NCBI GenBank assembly: GCA_910579175.1
Contig: CAJTTB010000007.1
Location: forward strand, 62,001-126,000
From: an uncultured Oscillospiraceae bacterium
Lineage (GTDB): Bacteria > Bacillota > Clostridia > Oscillospirales > Ruminococcaceae
DNA length: 64,000 bases
Direction: 5' to 3'
The notes beneath the pieces are model-generated. The model made no database searches, was not told where the DNA came from, and was given only the letters and a program-made list of their open reading frames with translations. The position numbers and the translations under genes are program-made. The number at the start of each line of letters is the position of its first letter. Within the stretch, counting starts at the first letter, position 1. Positions 1 to 7,352 of the stretch are shown here, one piece after another.

Positions 1-179
1 ACGATAACGGCTTATTTGATGATACGTTAGAATATTTAAAACAAGCAGAATTTGATATTTTATTTCAGACAAGAGATTTACATAGTTTAAATGACCCTGA
101 AAATGTACAGACAGAACATGAAAAAAAATTCACTGAGATGGGAATAAAAACGAAATTTTTAAAAGCAAGATTGAGATAA
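1..179 (+). CDS. trmB: tRNA (guanine-N7)-methyltransferase, 3' end only
   Basis: The open frame enters the window (frame starting at base 3) and gives 58 residues before TAA at 177-179. The pattern DNGLF, then DLH, then TEHEKKF and a short basic end matches the C-terminus of TrmB, which methylates N7 of G46 in the tRNA variable loop using SAM. In characterised TrmB proteins this tail carries the TDN and TEYE-KF signatures that line the substrate pocket. The SAM-binding part lies outside the window, so the call rests on the tail alone. A hairpin terminator follows about 65 bases downstream. Confidence 0.8.
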   Translation, partial: DNGLFDDTLEYLKQAEFDILFQTRDLHSLNDPENVQTEHEKKFTEMGIKTKFLKARLR

Positions 180-242
180 TAATCAGAAATCATTTTGTTT
201 GCTCACTGTGAAAACCCATGATAAAAGATAATAAGATAAAAT

Positions 243-287
243 AAAAAGAGTTATGTATGATGCAATTCATAATACATGACTCTTTTT
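243..287 (+). terminator. Rho-independent terminator after trmB
   Basis: The arms at 243-258 and 272-287 are complementary over 16 bases apart from one G-U-type position. The 5' end is A-rich and the 3' arm ends in five T. It separates trmB from the next gene. Confidence 0.75.
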
Positions 288-333
288 CATATCTATTAAA
301 AATATAATAAGAAGTTTGAAAGAGGTTTTACAG

Positions 334-1623
334 ATGATTACAAAGAGTTTAAGTTGTCAAAAGCAGTTAGGAACAGAACCATTCGAAAAGTCTAAAACAA
401 AACGTATTTTATTGTTGGGAAATGCGCAATCGAGTATGCAGTTTGTTTTTTCAAAATTATCTGGGATAGAGCTATTCAAAGAAATGCCGTTTCAGTCTGG
501 AAAAATAGTGATTCAAAAGGAATCTTTTGACTTTGTAATGCAAGAAAATCAAGTTTTGTTGGACGATACTTCTATAAAACTCTTACAAGAGGGAGCAGAA
601 ATACTTATTTTGGTATTGGATACCACCCAACTGAAAACAGGCTTTGAATTGGCAATGGAATGTAAAAAATATAATATTCCTATTATTTATATATTTTCTT
701 CGGTTTATCAGGCAAAACAAATGGGGATTGATTTTGACCTTAAAGCGATATCATCAATTTTACAAAGTAATGTTATCTTATTAGAGCAGGCAAATAGCTT
801 GTTACTTTTAAGAAAACAATTGAAAAAAATACAAAAAGATGAAGGTCTAATATTACAACAGGATACAAAACAAATTTATCAGCAATTACTTTGTTGTGTG
901 TTTCAGAGACAAGTAGGGCAAAAAAAATTAAAAAAAATTCGGTGGAATGCGAATTTATTCTGTAATAAATTAGAAAGCATATTAAGAGTTTATATCCTTA
1001 TAATCACATTTTTATGTTTATTAAAAGCAAGTATCAATGGAATTTTTGAACCTGTTGCAGAGATATTTATAAACTTTTTTCAAAATGGTATTTCAAAGAT
1101 TTTTTCAAATGGAGTTATCAAACAGTTACTAATAGGAGATTATGGGCTGCTTGTTACGCCATTTCGTTGGGGACTAGCTTTATGGGTACCGTTTTTATTT
1201 CTATTTTGCATGATAAAATATCTGTTGATTGAGATTGATATTTTAAAAATCTGCCAAAAGTTTAAAGACAGTAGGATATTTCTCTTATGGAATCAAAAAG
1301 AGATTCAGAAATTAAAGCGATATTCATCCTGTTTCTTTTTCTGTTGTTGTGAAATTTCCCTGTTGGTTATTTTAAAGATATTGTTTCCTTTATTGTTTGC
1401 GGGTTTGGGTTGTTGGATTTTTCATATTGCTATTTTGATATGCTGGATTGTCCTAAGTATTTTTGTGGGAAATATGAGCTTCTTAAAAAAACAGTTGCAA
1501 ATTATTCATTGGAATCAAATGTTTCGATTTTTAAAAAAAGAATTGCTTTATAGATTTATGCAGATTGAATTTATATTTTTGTTAATTTGCGTGCTAATGG
1601 CAGTAATTGGTTTATGGTCTTGA
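334..1623 (+). CDS. FeoB-like membrane protein with decayed GTPase domain
   Basis: This 429-residue protein is laid out like clostridial ferrous-iron transporter FeoB but is shortened. Residues 24-155 follow the FeoB G domain: the P-loop position reads GNAQSSMQ (29-36) instead of GxxxxGKS/T, the helix KLSG follows, and the VLDTTQL segment (94-100) and GI-D-DLKAISSIL segment align with FeoB. The NKxD position reads IFSSVYQAK (120-128). The FEP-AEIF stretch, LLIGDYGLL (265-273) and a hydrophobic run to 298 align with the first FeoB gate region, but the following LEDSGY-R signature is absent. About five membrane segments are seen (roughly 218-232, 270-296, 333-357, 360-380, 412-428), whereas full FeoB has 600-800 residues. 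I chose ATG 334 because AAAGAGG lies 7-8 bases upstream; a TTG at 316 is in frame but lacks a site. GTP hydrolysis looks impossible. Function is unknown; no FeoA or full FeoB is nearby. Confidence 0.6.
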   Translation: MITKSLSCQKQLGTEPFEKSKTKRILLLGNAQSSMQFVFSKLSGIELFKEMPFQSGKIVIQKESFDFVMQENQVLLDDTSIKLLQEGAEILILVLDTTQLKTGFELAMECKKYNIPIIYIFSSVYQAKQMGIDFDLKAISSILQSNVILLEQANSLLLLRKQLKKIQKDEGLILQQDTKQIYQQLLCCVFQRQVGQKKLKKIRWNANLFCNKLESILRVYILIITFLCLLKASINGIFEPVAEIFINFFQNGISKIFSNGVIKQLLIGDYGLLVTPFRWGLALWVPFLFLFCMIKYLLIEIDILKICQKFKDSRIFLLWNQKEIQKLKRYSSCFFFCCCEISLLVILKILFPLLFAGLGCWIFHIAILICWIVLSIFVGNMSFLKKQLQIIHWNQMFRFLKKELLYRFMQIEFIFLLICVLMAVIGLWS

Positions 1624-1643
1624 TGAAATTCATCAAGACTTTA
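1617..1643 (+). terminator. Hairpin at the end of the FeoB-like gene
   Basis: A nine-base-pair stem (1617-1625 with 1631-1639) and a five-base loop overlap the TGA stop codon, followed by a short T-rich stretch. Confidence 0.5.
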
Positions 1644-1723
1644 TCATTGTTTAATTATAAAGAAACAATATATCTTTTCAATATATATAAATAAAACCAC
1701 ACAAAAAACACAATTAGGAAAAA

Positions 1724-1754
1724 ACAAAAAATCCGGAGCATTTCATACTCCGGA
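1724..1754 (-). terminator. Terminator of the SigV/RsiV-type operon
   Basis: A perfect seven-base stem TCCGGAG/CTCCGGA (1732-1738 and 1748-1754) is followed on the minus strand by a T-rich run. It lies just past the anti-sigma gene stop codon. Confidence 0.75.
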
Positions 1755-1767
1755 CAATTTAAAACAA

Positions 1768-2628
1768 TTATTCAATCACAAACTCAGGAAAGCCCATATA
1801 ACCTGGAGCGATTTCATATTTATCAAATACGATTACCGTTTTACCATTTTCATTGATGTAAAATCCCTGATCATCTCGAATGGATTTGAACTCCAAACCA
1901 GTTAAATCTTCTGGCACAAAATATGACTTATCTGATGATTCATCTTCCATCTGCTGCTGTATTTGCTGTTGAATAGATGTATTGGCTTTTTCTTTATAAT
2001 TTTCTCCCAAAACATCTTTTAAAGTCAATTCTTTTCCAGATGCCAAATCAATATTATAATAATATTTTTCTGTATAAGCACTGAAAGAACCCTCAAAGCG
2101 AGTCACAACAAAAGAGACTTGATTGTCATCAGAATGTTTTACTTCATAATCAACAACGATATCAACAGGAAGAAAGTCTTCTTGTTTGCCTCCTGTTTCC
2201 ATAAAAGCATCATAATATTCTTGTGCATGTTGTTTGGACTCTTCAACTAGTAAATCTATCTTATTGCGTATTTCCTGATTGATTTTATTTTCTAACTTAT
2301 TGTTTCCTGTTTCTTTTAAAGCTGGAATTTTTACATTCACAATTTTAATATTATCTTCACTTTGGTATTGTTTAAAAGTGACAACCTTGGCAAAATCACC
2401 TAAAACGGGAATTTTATAAATGCTTTCTGCAAATACAGTATTGGTGTTGACTGCAAATACAAAAGCTGCACAGCATGCTGCCAAAGATCCTATGATCTTA
2501 GGGAAGATATATCTTTTTTTGTGAATTGTTTGAGGCTCAGGAATCACCTGTTGAATTTTTTCAGAAAGATTTTCTGGAATTGGTGTTGATAAGTATTGTT
2601 CTTTTTCTTTTGCAAATGGTTGTTTCAT
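1768..2628 (-). CDS. rsiV: RsiV-type anti-sigma factor (DUF3298 family)
   Basis: This 286-residue single-pass protein has a short cytoplasmic head (1-41), one membrane segment (about 42-62) and an extracellular domain resembling the DUF3298/DUF4163 region of RsiV. That region includes the YYNIDLASGKELTLKDVLG block and the final VIVFDKYEIAPGYMG block typical of the family. A plausible signal-peptidase site (VFA, 65-67) follows the membrane segment. In Bacillus and Enterococcus, RsiV holds SigV at the membrane, binds lysozyme directly, and is then cut by signal peptidase and RasP; the same role is inferred here. It lies 17 bases after the sigma gene on the same strand, with an AGAAAGGA ribosome site. 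Lysozyme binding is not shown by sequence alone. Confidence 0.72.
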   Translation of the reverse strand: MKQPFAKEKEQYLSTPIPENLSEKIQQVIPEPQTIHKKRYIFPKIIGSLAACCAAFVFAVNTNTVFAESIYKIPVLGDFAKVVTFKQYQSEDNIKIVNVKIPALKETGNNKLENKINQEIRNKIDLLVEESKQHAQEYYDAFMETGGKQEDFLPVDIVVDYEVKHSDDNQVSFVVTRFEGSFSAYTEKYYYNIDLASGKELTLKDVLGENYKEKANTSIQQQIQQQMEDESSDKSYFVPEDLTGLEFKSIRDDQGFYINENGKTVIVFDKYEIAPGYMGFPEFVIE

Positions 2629-2645
2629 AACTTCACAATCCTTTC

Positions 2646-3152
2646 TTAAAGATACATAGTTTCTTGCATCAAAGGTTTTAATTGTTTTAGTGCACGATAA
2701 AGCCTTGTCTTAACAGTATTGATATTCGTATGAGTAATTAATGCGATATCTTCTAACTTCATATCCTCAAAAAATCTCAACACAATGATTGTTTTTAATT
2801 CTTCTGACAAGGAACCGATTGCTTGATATAAATCAATGTTTTCAGCAAGATCAGTTGATGTACTGACGATATCTTCTGGCAGTTGTTCTGTGATGATGAT
2901 ATGTTTATTCTTGCGTAAATATCCGAGATTTTCATTGACTAAAATACGATAAAACCATGGTTTTATCGAAGAAATATCTTTGATTGTATGGAGTTTACTA
3001 TATGCTTTTACAATCGCTTCCTGTATAAGATCCATTGCAGTATCTACATTTTTAACGTACTGATAAGATAAACGATAAAAACTTTGTTGATTGTCTTGGA
3101 TTAAATTGGTAAGAGCTTGATAAGCATCTTGAAAAGTTTCTTTTTTAGTCAA
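2646..3152 (-). CDS. sigV: ECF sigma factor, SigV-like
   Basis: This 168-residue ECF sigma factor has region 2 (about 22-90: AMDLIQEAIVKAY, then IKPWFYRILVNENLGYLRK) and region 4 (about 110-160: LSEELKTIIVLRFFEDM, then INTVKTRLYRALKQL). It would direct RNA polymerase to envelope-stress genes when released by the anti-sigma factor encoded just downstream. The start is TTG, with AGGTG about seven bases upstream; no in-frame ATG lies near the beginning. The pairing with a DUF3298-type anti-sigma protein points to the SigV class rather than SigW or SigX. I did not find a convincing ECF-type promoter upstream, so autoregulation is not established. Confidence 0.75.
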   Translation of the reverse strand: MTKKETFQDAYQALTNLIQDNQQSFYRLSYQYVKNVDTAMDLIQEAIVKAYSKLHTIKDISSIKPWFYRILVNENLGYLRKNKHIIITEQLPEDIVSTSTDLAENIDLYQAIGSLSEELKTIIVLRFFEDMKLEDIALITHTNINTVKTRLYRALKQLKPLMQETMYL

Positions 3153-3164
3153 GTGTTCACCTAC

Positions 3165-3481
3165 TTTCTGTTTATATATATTTTATCTGTAACTTTAAAA
3201 ATAGATATGCTTTTTCTGTTTTAAGATAAAATTTTTCAATTGCAAAAGAAATTTAAAATGTTATTCGTAAAAGCAATTTGTTATAACACTTATAAGATGA
3301 ATGAAAGTTTAAGAAAGTTTTATATTCTAAAAAAATACTCCTTTAAACTATTTAGAAAAAATTCACAAAAAATACCTTTATTTAATTCAAAAATGAGTTA
3401 TAATGAGAACAACAGAAGAAAGAATTAAATTTTCTTCTGATTCAGTTAAAACTGAAATGAACATTACGGGAGGTCAAAAAT
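3165..3481. other. Intergenic region between sigV and hpf
   Basis: This 317-base AT-rich divergent region holds the sigV leader on one side and the hpf promoter on the other. A 62-codon frame inside it (3240-3428) has a TTG start, no ribosome site and low-complexity lysine/asparagine content, so I do not treat it as a gene. Confidence 0.5.
3376..3404 (+). promoter_or_regulatory. Promoter of hpf
   Basis: A consensus TATAAT (3399-3404) is preceded at 17 bases by a weak -35 CTTTAT. The leader to the hpf start codon is about 70 bases. Confidence 0.5.
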
Positions 3482-4030
3482 ATGATTAACATTACAGCTA
3501 GAGGATTTGAATTAAAACAAGGTCCCAAAATTGGAATTGAAAAAGAATTAAAACGTGTAGAAAAAATGCTCCCTAACACTGCTAACTTTGATGTCACCTT
3601 ATCTAAAGTTACAAGTGGTTATAAGTGTGATATTACGGTCAAAGATGCAGGAAGTTTTATTCGTGGGGAAGCAATTGCAGAACGAATAGAACCAAGTATT
3701 GACTATGCAGTAGATGATCTAAAACGCAAGTTGAGAAAACTAAAAACTAGTTTAGTAGATAAAAAACGAAAGAGTGGTATTGATAATTTAGCCACTGCAA
3801 TGGATGATCTGGGATACATCATCGATGTTGATGCAGATGCTCAAACAGAGTATCCATCTATTGATATCAAACGTACAAAACGTGTAAATTTACAAATGAT
3901 GACAGATGATGAAGCCATTGTACAAATGGAAATGTTAGGACATTCCTTCTTTATTTATATTGGAGAAGATGGGGAAACAAGGGTAATGTACCAAAGGAAA
4001 AAAGGTTATGGTTTGTTGATCTGTGAATAG
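3482..4030 (+). CDS. hpf: Long-form ribosome hibernation promoting factor
   Basis: At 182 residues this is the long HPF form. An N-terminal RaiA-type S30AE domain (1-100) binds the decoding and mRNA channel of the 30S subunit. A C-terminal domain (about 122-180: VNLQMMTDDEAIVQMEMLGHSFF, then YQRKKGYGLL, paraphrased from the translation) mediates dimerisation into 100S ribosomes. A strong GGGAGG site lies seven bases before the ATG. The gene stands alone between its own promoter and terminator, which fits control by growth phase in other Firmicutes. Confidence 0.92.
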   Translation: MINITARGFELKQGPKIGIEKELKRVEKMLPNTANFDVTLSKVTSGYKCDITVKDAGSFIRGEAIAERIEPSIDYAVDDLKRKLRKLKTSLVDKKRKSGIDNLATAMDDLGYIIDVDADAQTEYPSIDIKRTKRVNLQMMTDDEAIVQMEMLGHSFFIYIGEDGETRVMYQRKKGYGLLICE

Positions 4031-4032
4031 AT

Positions 4033-4062
4033 AAAAAGGCTGTTAAATGACAGCCTTTTTTG
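4033..4062 (+). terminator. Terminator of hpf
   Basis: The stem AAAAAGGCTGT / ACAGCCTTTTTT with a short loop ends in a run of six T, right after the stop codon. Confidence 0.9.
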
Positions 4063-4063
4063 C

Positions 4064-4092
4064 TTGACAAGTCTTAAAAAAACCTATAATAT
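4064..4092 (+). promoter_or_regulatory. Promoter of cysK
   Basis: A consensus -35 TTGACA (4064-4069) faces a TATAAT at 4085-4090 (15-base spacer) or the overlapping TAATAT at 4087-4092 (17-base spacer). It sits directly behind the hpf terminator. I saw no T-box or S-box leader in the 22 bases before the start codon. Confidence 0.7.
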
Positions 4093-4114
4093 AAATAGGA
4101 AATAGGAGGATATT

Positions 4115-5044
4115 ATGGGAAAAATTTATCAGAATATTACAGAATTGGTTGGCAATACACCGTTATTGCAACTGTGTAATTTATCAAAAAAATATCAACT
4201 GAGTGCGAACATATTTGGAAAATTAGAATGTTTTAATCCAGCAGGAAGCGTAAAGGATCGTCCAGCTCTACAAATGATACAAAAGGCAGAACAAGATGGT
4301 CAATTAAAACCTGGTGCAACAATTATTGAACCAACTAGCGGAAATACTGGGATTGGACTGGCAAGTATTGGAGCTTATAAAGGTTACCATACCATTTTTG
4401 TAATGCCAGAGACTATGAGTATAGAACGCAGAAAATTATTAAAAGCCTATGGGGCAGAAGTTGTGTTGACAGAAGGAAAAAAGGGAATGCAGGGAGCAGT
4501 CGACAAGGCAAATGAGCTGGCTAAAGAAATTCCCAATGCATGGATAGCAGGACAATTTATAAATCCCAATAATCCACTGTCTCATGAATGTTCTACTGGT
4601 CCTGAAATTTGGGAGGATACAGATGGAAAAGTGGATATTTTAGTTGCTGGGATTGGTACAGGAGGAACCATTAGTGGTGTAGGAGCTTATCTAAAGCGAC
4701 AAAATTCCAATATCCATATTGTCGCTGTAGAACCAGAGGATTCACCACTATTGTCCAAAAAAGTCGCAGGTCCTCATAAGTTACAGGGATTGGGAGCCAA
4801 TTTTATACCAGAAACATTAAATCAAGATATTTATGATGAAATTATCACAATTACCACGCAACAAGCTTATCAAGCTGTCCATGAAGTTGCACAAAATGAA
4901 GGTATTTTAATTGGTATCTCTTCTGGCGCAGCAATTAGCGCGGCAATACAAGTGGCATTGAAAGAGGAAAATCAAGATAAAAATATTGTTGTCATTCTTC
5001 CTGATACAGGAGAAAGATATCTTTCTACGCCGCTATTTGATTAG
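4115..5044 (+). CDS. cysK: Cysteine synthase (O-acetylserine sulfhydrylase)
   Basis: This 309-residue PLP enzyme has family-typical length and makes L-cysteine from O-acetylserine and sulfide. The PLP lysine is K47 in PAGSVKDRP. The substrate loop TSGNTG and the phosphate-binding GTGGTISG loop are intact, and the C-terminal SSGAA and PDTGERYLST motifs are present. An AGGAGG site precedes the ATG. It is a single-gene unit with its own promoter; serine acetyltransferase is not nearby. The length fits CysK/CysM rather than cystathionine beta-synthase, which has extra domains. Confidence 0.93.
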   Translation: MGKIYQNITELVGNTPLLQLCNLSKKYQLSANIFGKLECFNPAGSVKDRPALQMIQKAEQDGQLKPGATIIEPTSGNTGIGLASIGAYKGYHTIFVMPETMSIERRKLLKAYGAEVVLTEGKKGMQGAVDKANELAKEIPNAWIAGQFINPNNPLSHECSTGPEIWEDTDGKVDILVAGIGTGGTISGVGAYLKRQNSNIHIVAVEPEDSPLLSKKVAGPHKLQGLGANFIPETLNQDIYDEIITITTQQAYQAVHEVAQNEGILIGISSGAAISAAIQVALKEENQDKNIVVILPDTGERYLSTPLFD

Positions 5045-5073
5045 ATATGATAAAAATGCTTTTTATAAAGAAT

Positions 5074-5112
5074 CAGTTTTCCTGACTAACGTCAGCGGCT
5101 CGCAATAAAAAA
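5074..5112 (+). repeat. Dispersed intergenic repeat, copy A
   Basis: This segment matches copy B (5730-5772) at 24 of 32 ungapped positions from CCTGACT to the A-run, and copy C (reverse strand, 52801-52843) at 24 of 32. All copies lie in intergenic DNA and end in an AATAAAAA-type block. In this copy CTGAC-TAAC-GTCAG could form a small hairpin. Confidence 0.55.
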
Positions 5113-5213
5113 TAGTATTAATTAAAAATACGCCTATGGGCACAAAAAACGATACTGGAAAATGTATATGTCATAGAGAGCAACAAATTTAAGTTGAAGG
5201 ATGTTTTATTACA

Positions 5214-5648
5214 ATGGTTAGAGAAATTAAGGAAAATGATTTAAATGGATTACTTCATTTGTATGAACAATTACATAACAGCGAAGTTGTCATAAATTTA
5301 AATGAGTTATCAAATCTTTGGAATCAGATTTTACAAGACGATCATCATCATATTATTGTAGTTGAGGAAGACGGAAAAATCGTTTCTTCCTGTGTCTGCG
5401 TAATTATTCCTAATCTAACACATAATCAACAACCATATGCATTTATAGAAAATGTCATTACAGATGAAGCATATAGGAAAAAAGGGCTTGCAACAAAATG
5501 TCTTAATTATGCGAAAAAAATTGCGATAAAAGAGAATTGTTATAAGATGATGTTGCTAACTGGTTCCAAGAAGGATACAACTTTACAATTCTATCAAAAT
5601 GCAGGTTATAATAGTGAAGATAAGACGGCATTTATACAGTGGATTTAA
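5214..5648 (+). CDS. GNAT family N-acetyltransferase
   Basis: This 144-residue single-domain acetyltransferase transfers acetyl from acetyl-CoA to an unknown amine. The acetyl-CoA-binding motif A is visible as IENVITDEAYRKKGLATK (about 83-100), with the R-x-x-G-x-A pyrophosphate loop, followed by a C-terminal FYQNAGY motif. The GAAGGA ribosome site is about 12 bases before the ATG. It is flanked on both sides by copies of the dispersed repeat and has no operon partner, so the substrate cannot be guessed. Confidence 0.8.
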   Translation: MVREIKENDLNGLLHLYEQLHNSEVVINLNELSNLWNQILQDDHHHIIVVEEDGKIVSSCVCVIIPNLTHNQQPYAFIENVITDEAYRKKGLATKCLNYAKKIAIKENCYKMMLLTGSKKDTTLQFYQNAGYNSEDKTAFIQWI

Positions 5649-5729
5649 TACATTCCGATTGATAGGGGATTGGGGTATTTTTAACAAGCAAAAATGCAAA
5701 GTTTTTAAGAAAAAGAATATTTTTTTCTA

Positions 5730-5772
5730 CTCGCTGGTTTGCCTGACTGTTGTTAAAGACTGGCAATAAAAA
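5730..5772 (+). repeat. Dispersed intergenic repeat, copy B
   Basis: This copy lies between the GNAT gene and the shared terminator. It agrees with copy C on the reverse strand at about 30 of 43 positions and ends in the conserved GCAATAAAAAA block, which runs into the terminator stem. Confidence 0.55.
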
Positions 5773-5804
5773 ATATCCACCGAAAATATCGGTGGATATT
5801 TTTT
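5768..5804. terminator. Bidirectional terminator between GNAT and flotillin genes
   Basis: The arms 5768-5782 and 5790-5804 are perfectly complementary, A-rich outside on one side and T-rich on the other. The hairpin can therefore end transcripts from both converging genes. Confidence 0.85.
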
Positions 5805-7306
5805 TAATCTATTTCAGACTTAGTTTTAACTTGTTGTGCAGCAACTTCAGTTGATATATCACCATTGATGTTAAGATTTCGATTTACTTTCGCGTCATAA
5901 GTGTGTCCTTTTAAGATATCTGTAATATCAAAACCAGTAACTTCTTTTACAGTATCAATTGTAGAAGCCAATACTTTTGTCACATTACCTGCCATAGAAG
6001 TTACACCATCGCCGTTTGCTCCATCCATAACGATGACTTTATCAATATTAGAAATTGGAGTTGCAATCTTTTCTGCCAAATCTGGCAATTTTTCAATAAT
6101 CATATTCGCCATAGCGGCATGATTATATTTCGCATAAGCTTCGGCTTTCTTTTCCAGTGCCTGAGCTTCTGCAAAACCTTTTGCACGAATCGCTTCTGCT
6201 TGTGCTTCACCAGTGGCTTTAATCGCTTGCGCTTCTGCTTCAGCATCTGCAATTTTTTTAAATTTAATTGCCTCGGCATCTGCAATCTGTTTTTCTTTAT
6301 CGGCTAAAGCTGGTTCTATTACCGTTTCGCGTAACTCTGCTTTTTTGCGTTCTGCTTTCTTTTCAGCAAGTTCAATATTTTTCAATTCTTTTGCAATTTC
6401 TATCTGTACTTTTTCAGATTCTACTTCTTTTAAGCGTTGTTGTTTTAATACCTCAGCATCCATCTGGGCGCTTGTAACATCTTTTAACGTAATATTTTGT
6501 TGAATGGAGTAAGCAGCGTCTGCAATTGCTTTTGATTGGTCTTGCTCTCGGCGATATTCAGCCTCTTTTACCGCTTTTTGTTTTTGTGCTTGAGCAATCT
6601 CGGTTTGTGCCAATAATTTTGCTGCCTCCCCTTGTTTGATTGCCTCAGAAGTTTTGATATCAGATTCTTTTTTTGCTTCTGCTTCTGCAATGACAGCATT
6701 CTTTTTTACCTCAGCAATTTTTCTGGCACCCAATGCCTTTAAGAACCCATTTGCATCGTCAATATCTTTGATGTTTAAAACAACAATTTGTAATCCCATT
6801 TTACCTAAAACCGTTTTGGCAACCTCTTCTACTTTATTGGAAAACATATCTCTGTCTTTGTAAATTGCTTCAACACTCATAGTTGCAATAATTTCTCTAA
6901 GATTTCCTTCCAAAATATCTGTAACAGTGCTTTTAATTGTTTCAATGGTCTTTTGAATGGTTGCAGAATCAAATTGCTCTACTGCTCTGTAAATGTCTTC
7001 TTCTTCATTTCTAATTTTTACAACTGCTGTACCGTTTGTTGTAATTGGTACCCCTTCGCAGTCCATAACATCTTGTGTGGTAAAGGGAATACTAATATTC
7101 TCTAAGGAAATTACATCAATTCGTTCAAAGAATGGGATTACCAATCCACCTTTACCAGTAATAATTCTCTTTCTAAAACCGGTTACAACAGCAGCTTTAT
7201 CCTGAGGAATTTTTTTCCAGAATAAGAGCAAACAAAAGATCACAAGGATGATACAACCAATGATGATAATCGGCATTTTATAGAGTTCAAAAAACGATGG
7301 GTTCAT
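5804..7306 (-). CDS. floT: Flotillin-like band-7/SPFH protein
   Basis: This 500-residue protein has one N-terminal membrane segment (about 11-30), an SPFH/band-7 domain (about 33-200), a long alanine/glutamate/lysine-rich coiled coil with repeated EAEA and KA-AEA units (about 205-390), and a C-terminal tail. This is the flotillin (YuaG/FloT) architecture, which scaffolds ordered membrane microdomains and the proteases and transporters in them. An AAAGGAG site precedes the ATG. It is the third gene of an apparent operon after pncA and pncB (46-base gap). The usual NfeD-like partner is not adjacent, and the link with NAD salvage may be only positional. Confidence 0.85.
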   Translation of the reverse strand: MNPSFFELYKMPIIIIGCIILVIFCLLLFWKKIPQDKAAVVTGFRKRIITGKGGLVIPFFERIDVISLENISIPFTTQDVMDCEGVPITTNGTAVVKIRNEEEDIYRAVEQFDSATIQKTIETIKSTVTDILEGNLREIIATMSVEAIYKDRDMFSNKVEEVAKTVLGKMGLQIVVLNIKDIDDANGFLKALGARKIAEVKKNAVIAEAEAKKESDIKTSEAIKQGEAAKLLAQTEIAQAQKQKAVKEAEYRREQDQSKAIADAAYSIQQNITLKDVTSAQMDAEVLKQQRLKEVESEKVQIEIAKELKNIELAEKKAERKKAELRETVIEPALADKEKQIADAEAIKFKKIADAEAEAQAIKATGEAQAEAIRAKGFAEAQALEKKAEAYAKYNHAAMANMIIEKLPDLAEKIATPISNIDKVIVMDGANGDGVTSMAGNVTKVLASTIDTVKEVTGFDITDILKGHTYDAKVNRNLNINGDISTEVAAQQVKTKSEID

Positions 7307-7352
7307 ATTAATTATCTCCTTTATATTATTTTTTTAGGAACATGGTTGATTT

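Noticed and set aside
3240..3428. 62-codon frame upstream of hpf
   Set aside because: It starts at TTG, lacks a ribosome site, is low-complexity AT-rich DNA, and covers the hpf promoter.
4093..4114. T-box or S-box leader before cysK
   Set aside because: Only about 22 bases separate the promoter from the start codon, too short for such a riboswitch.
5901..7205. Several plus-strand frames opposite the flotillin gene
   Set aside because: They are antisense shadows of the alanine-rich coiled coil and carry no signals of their own.
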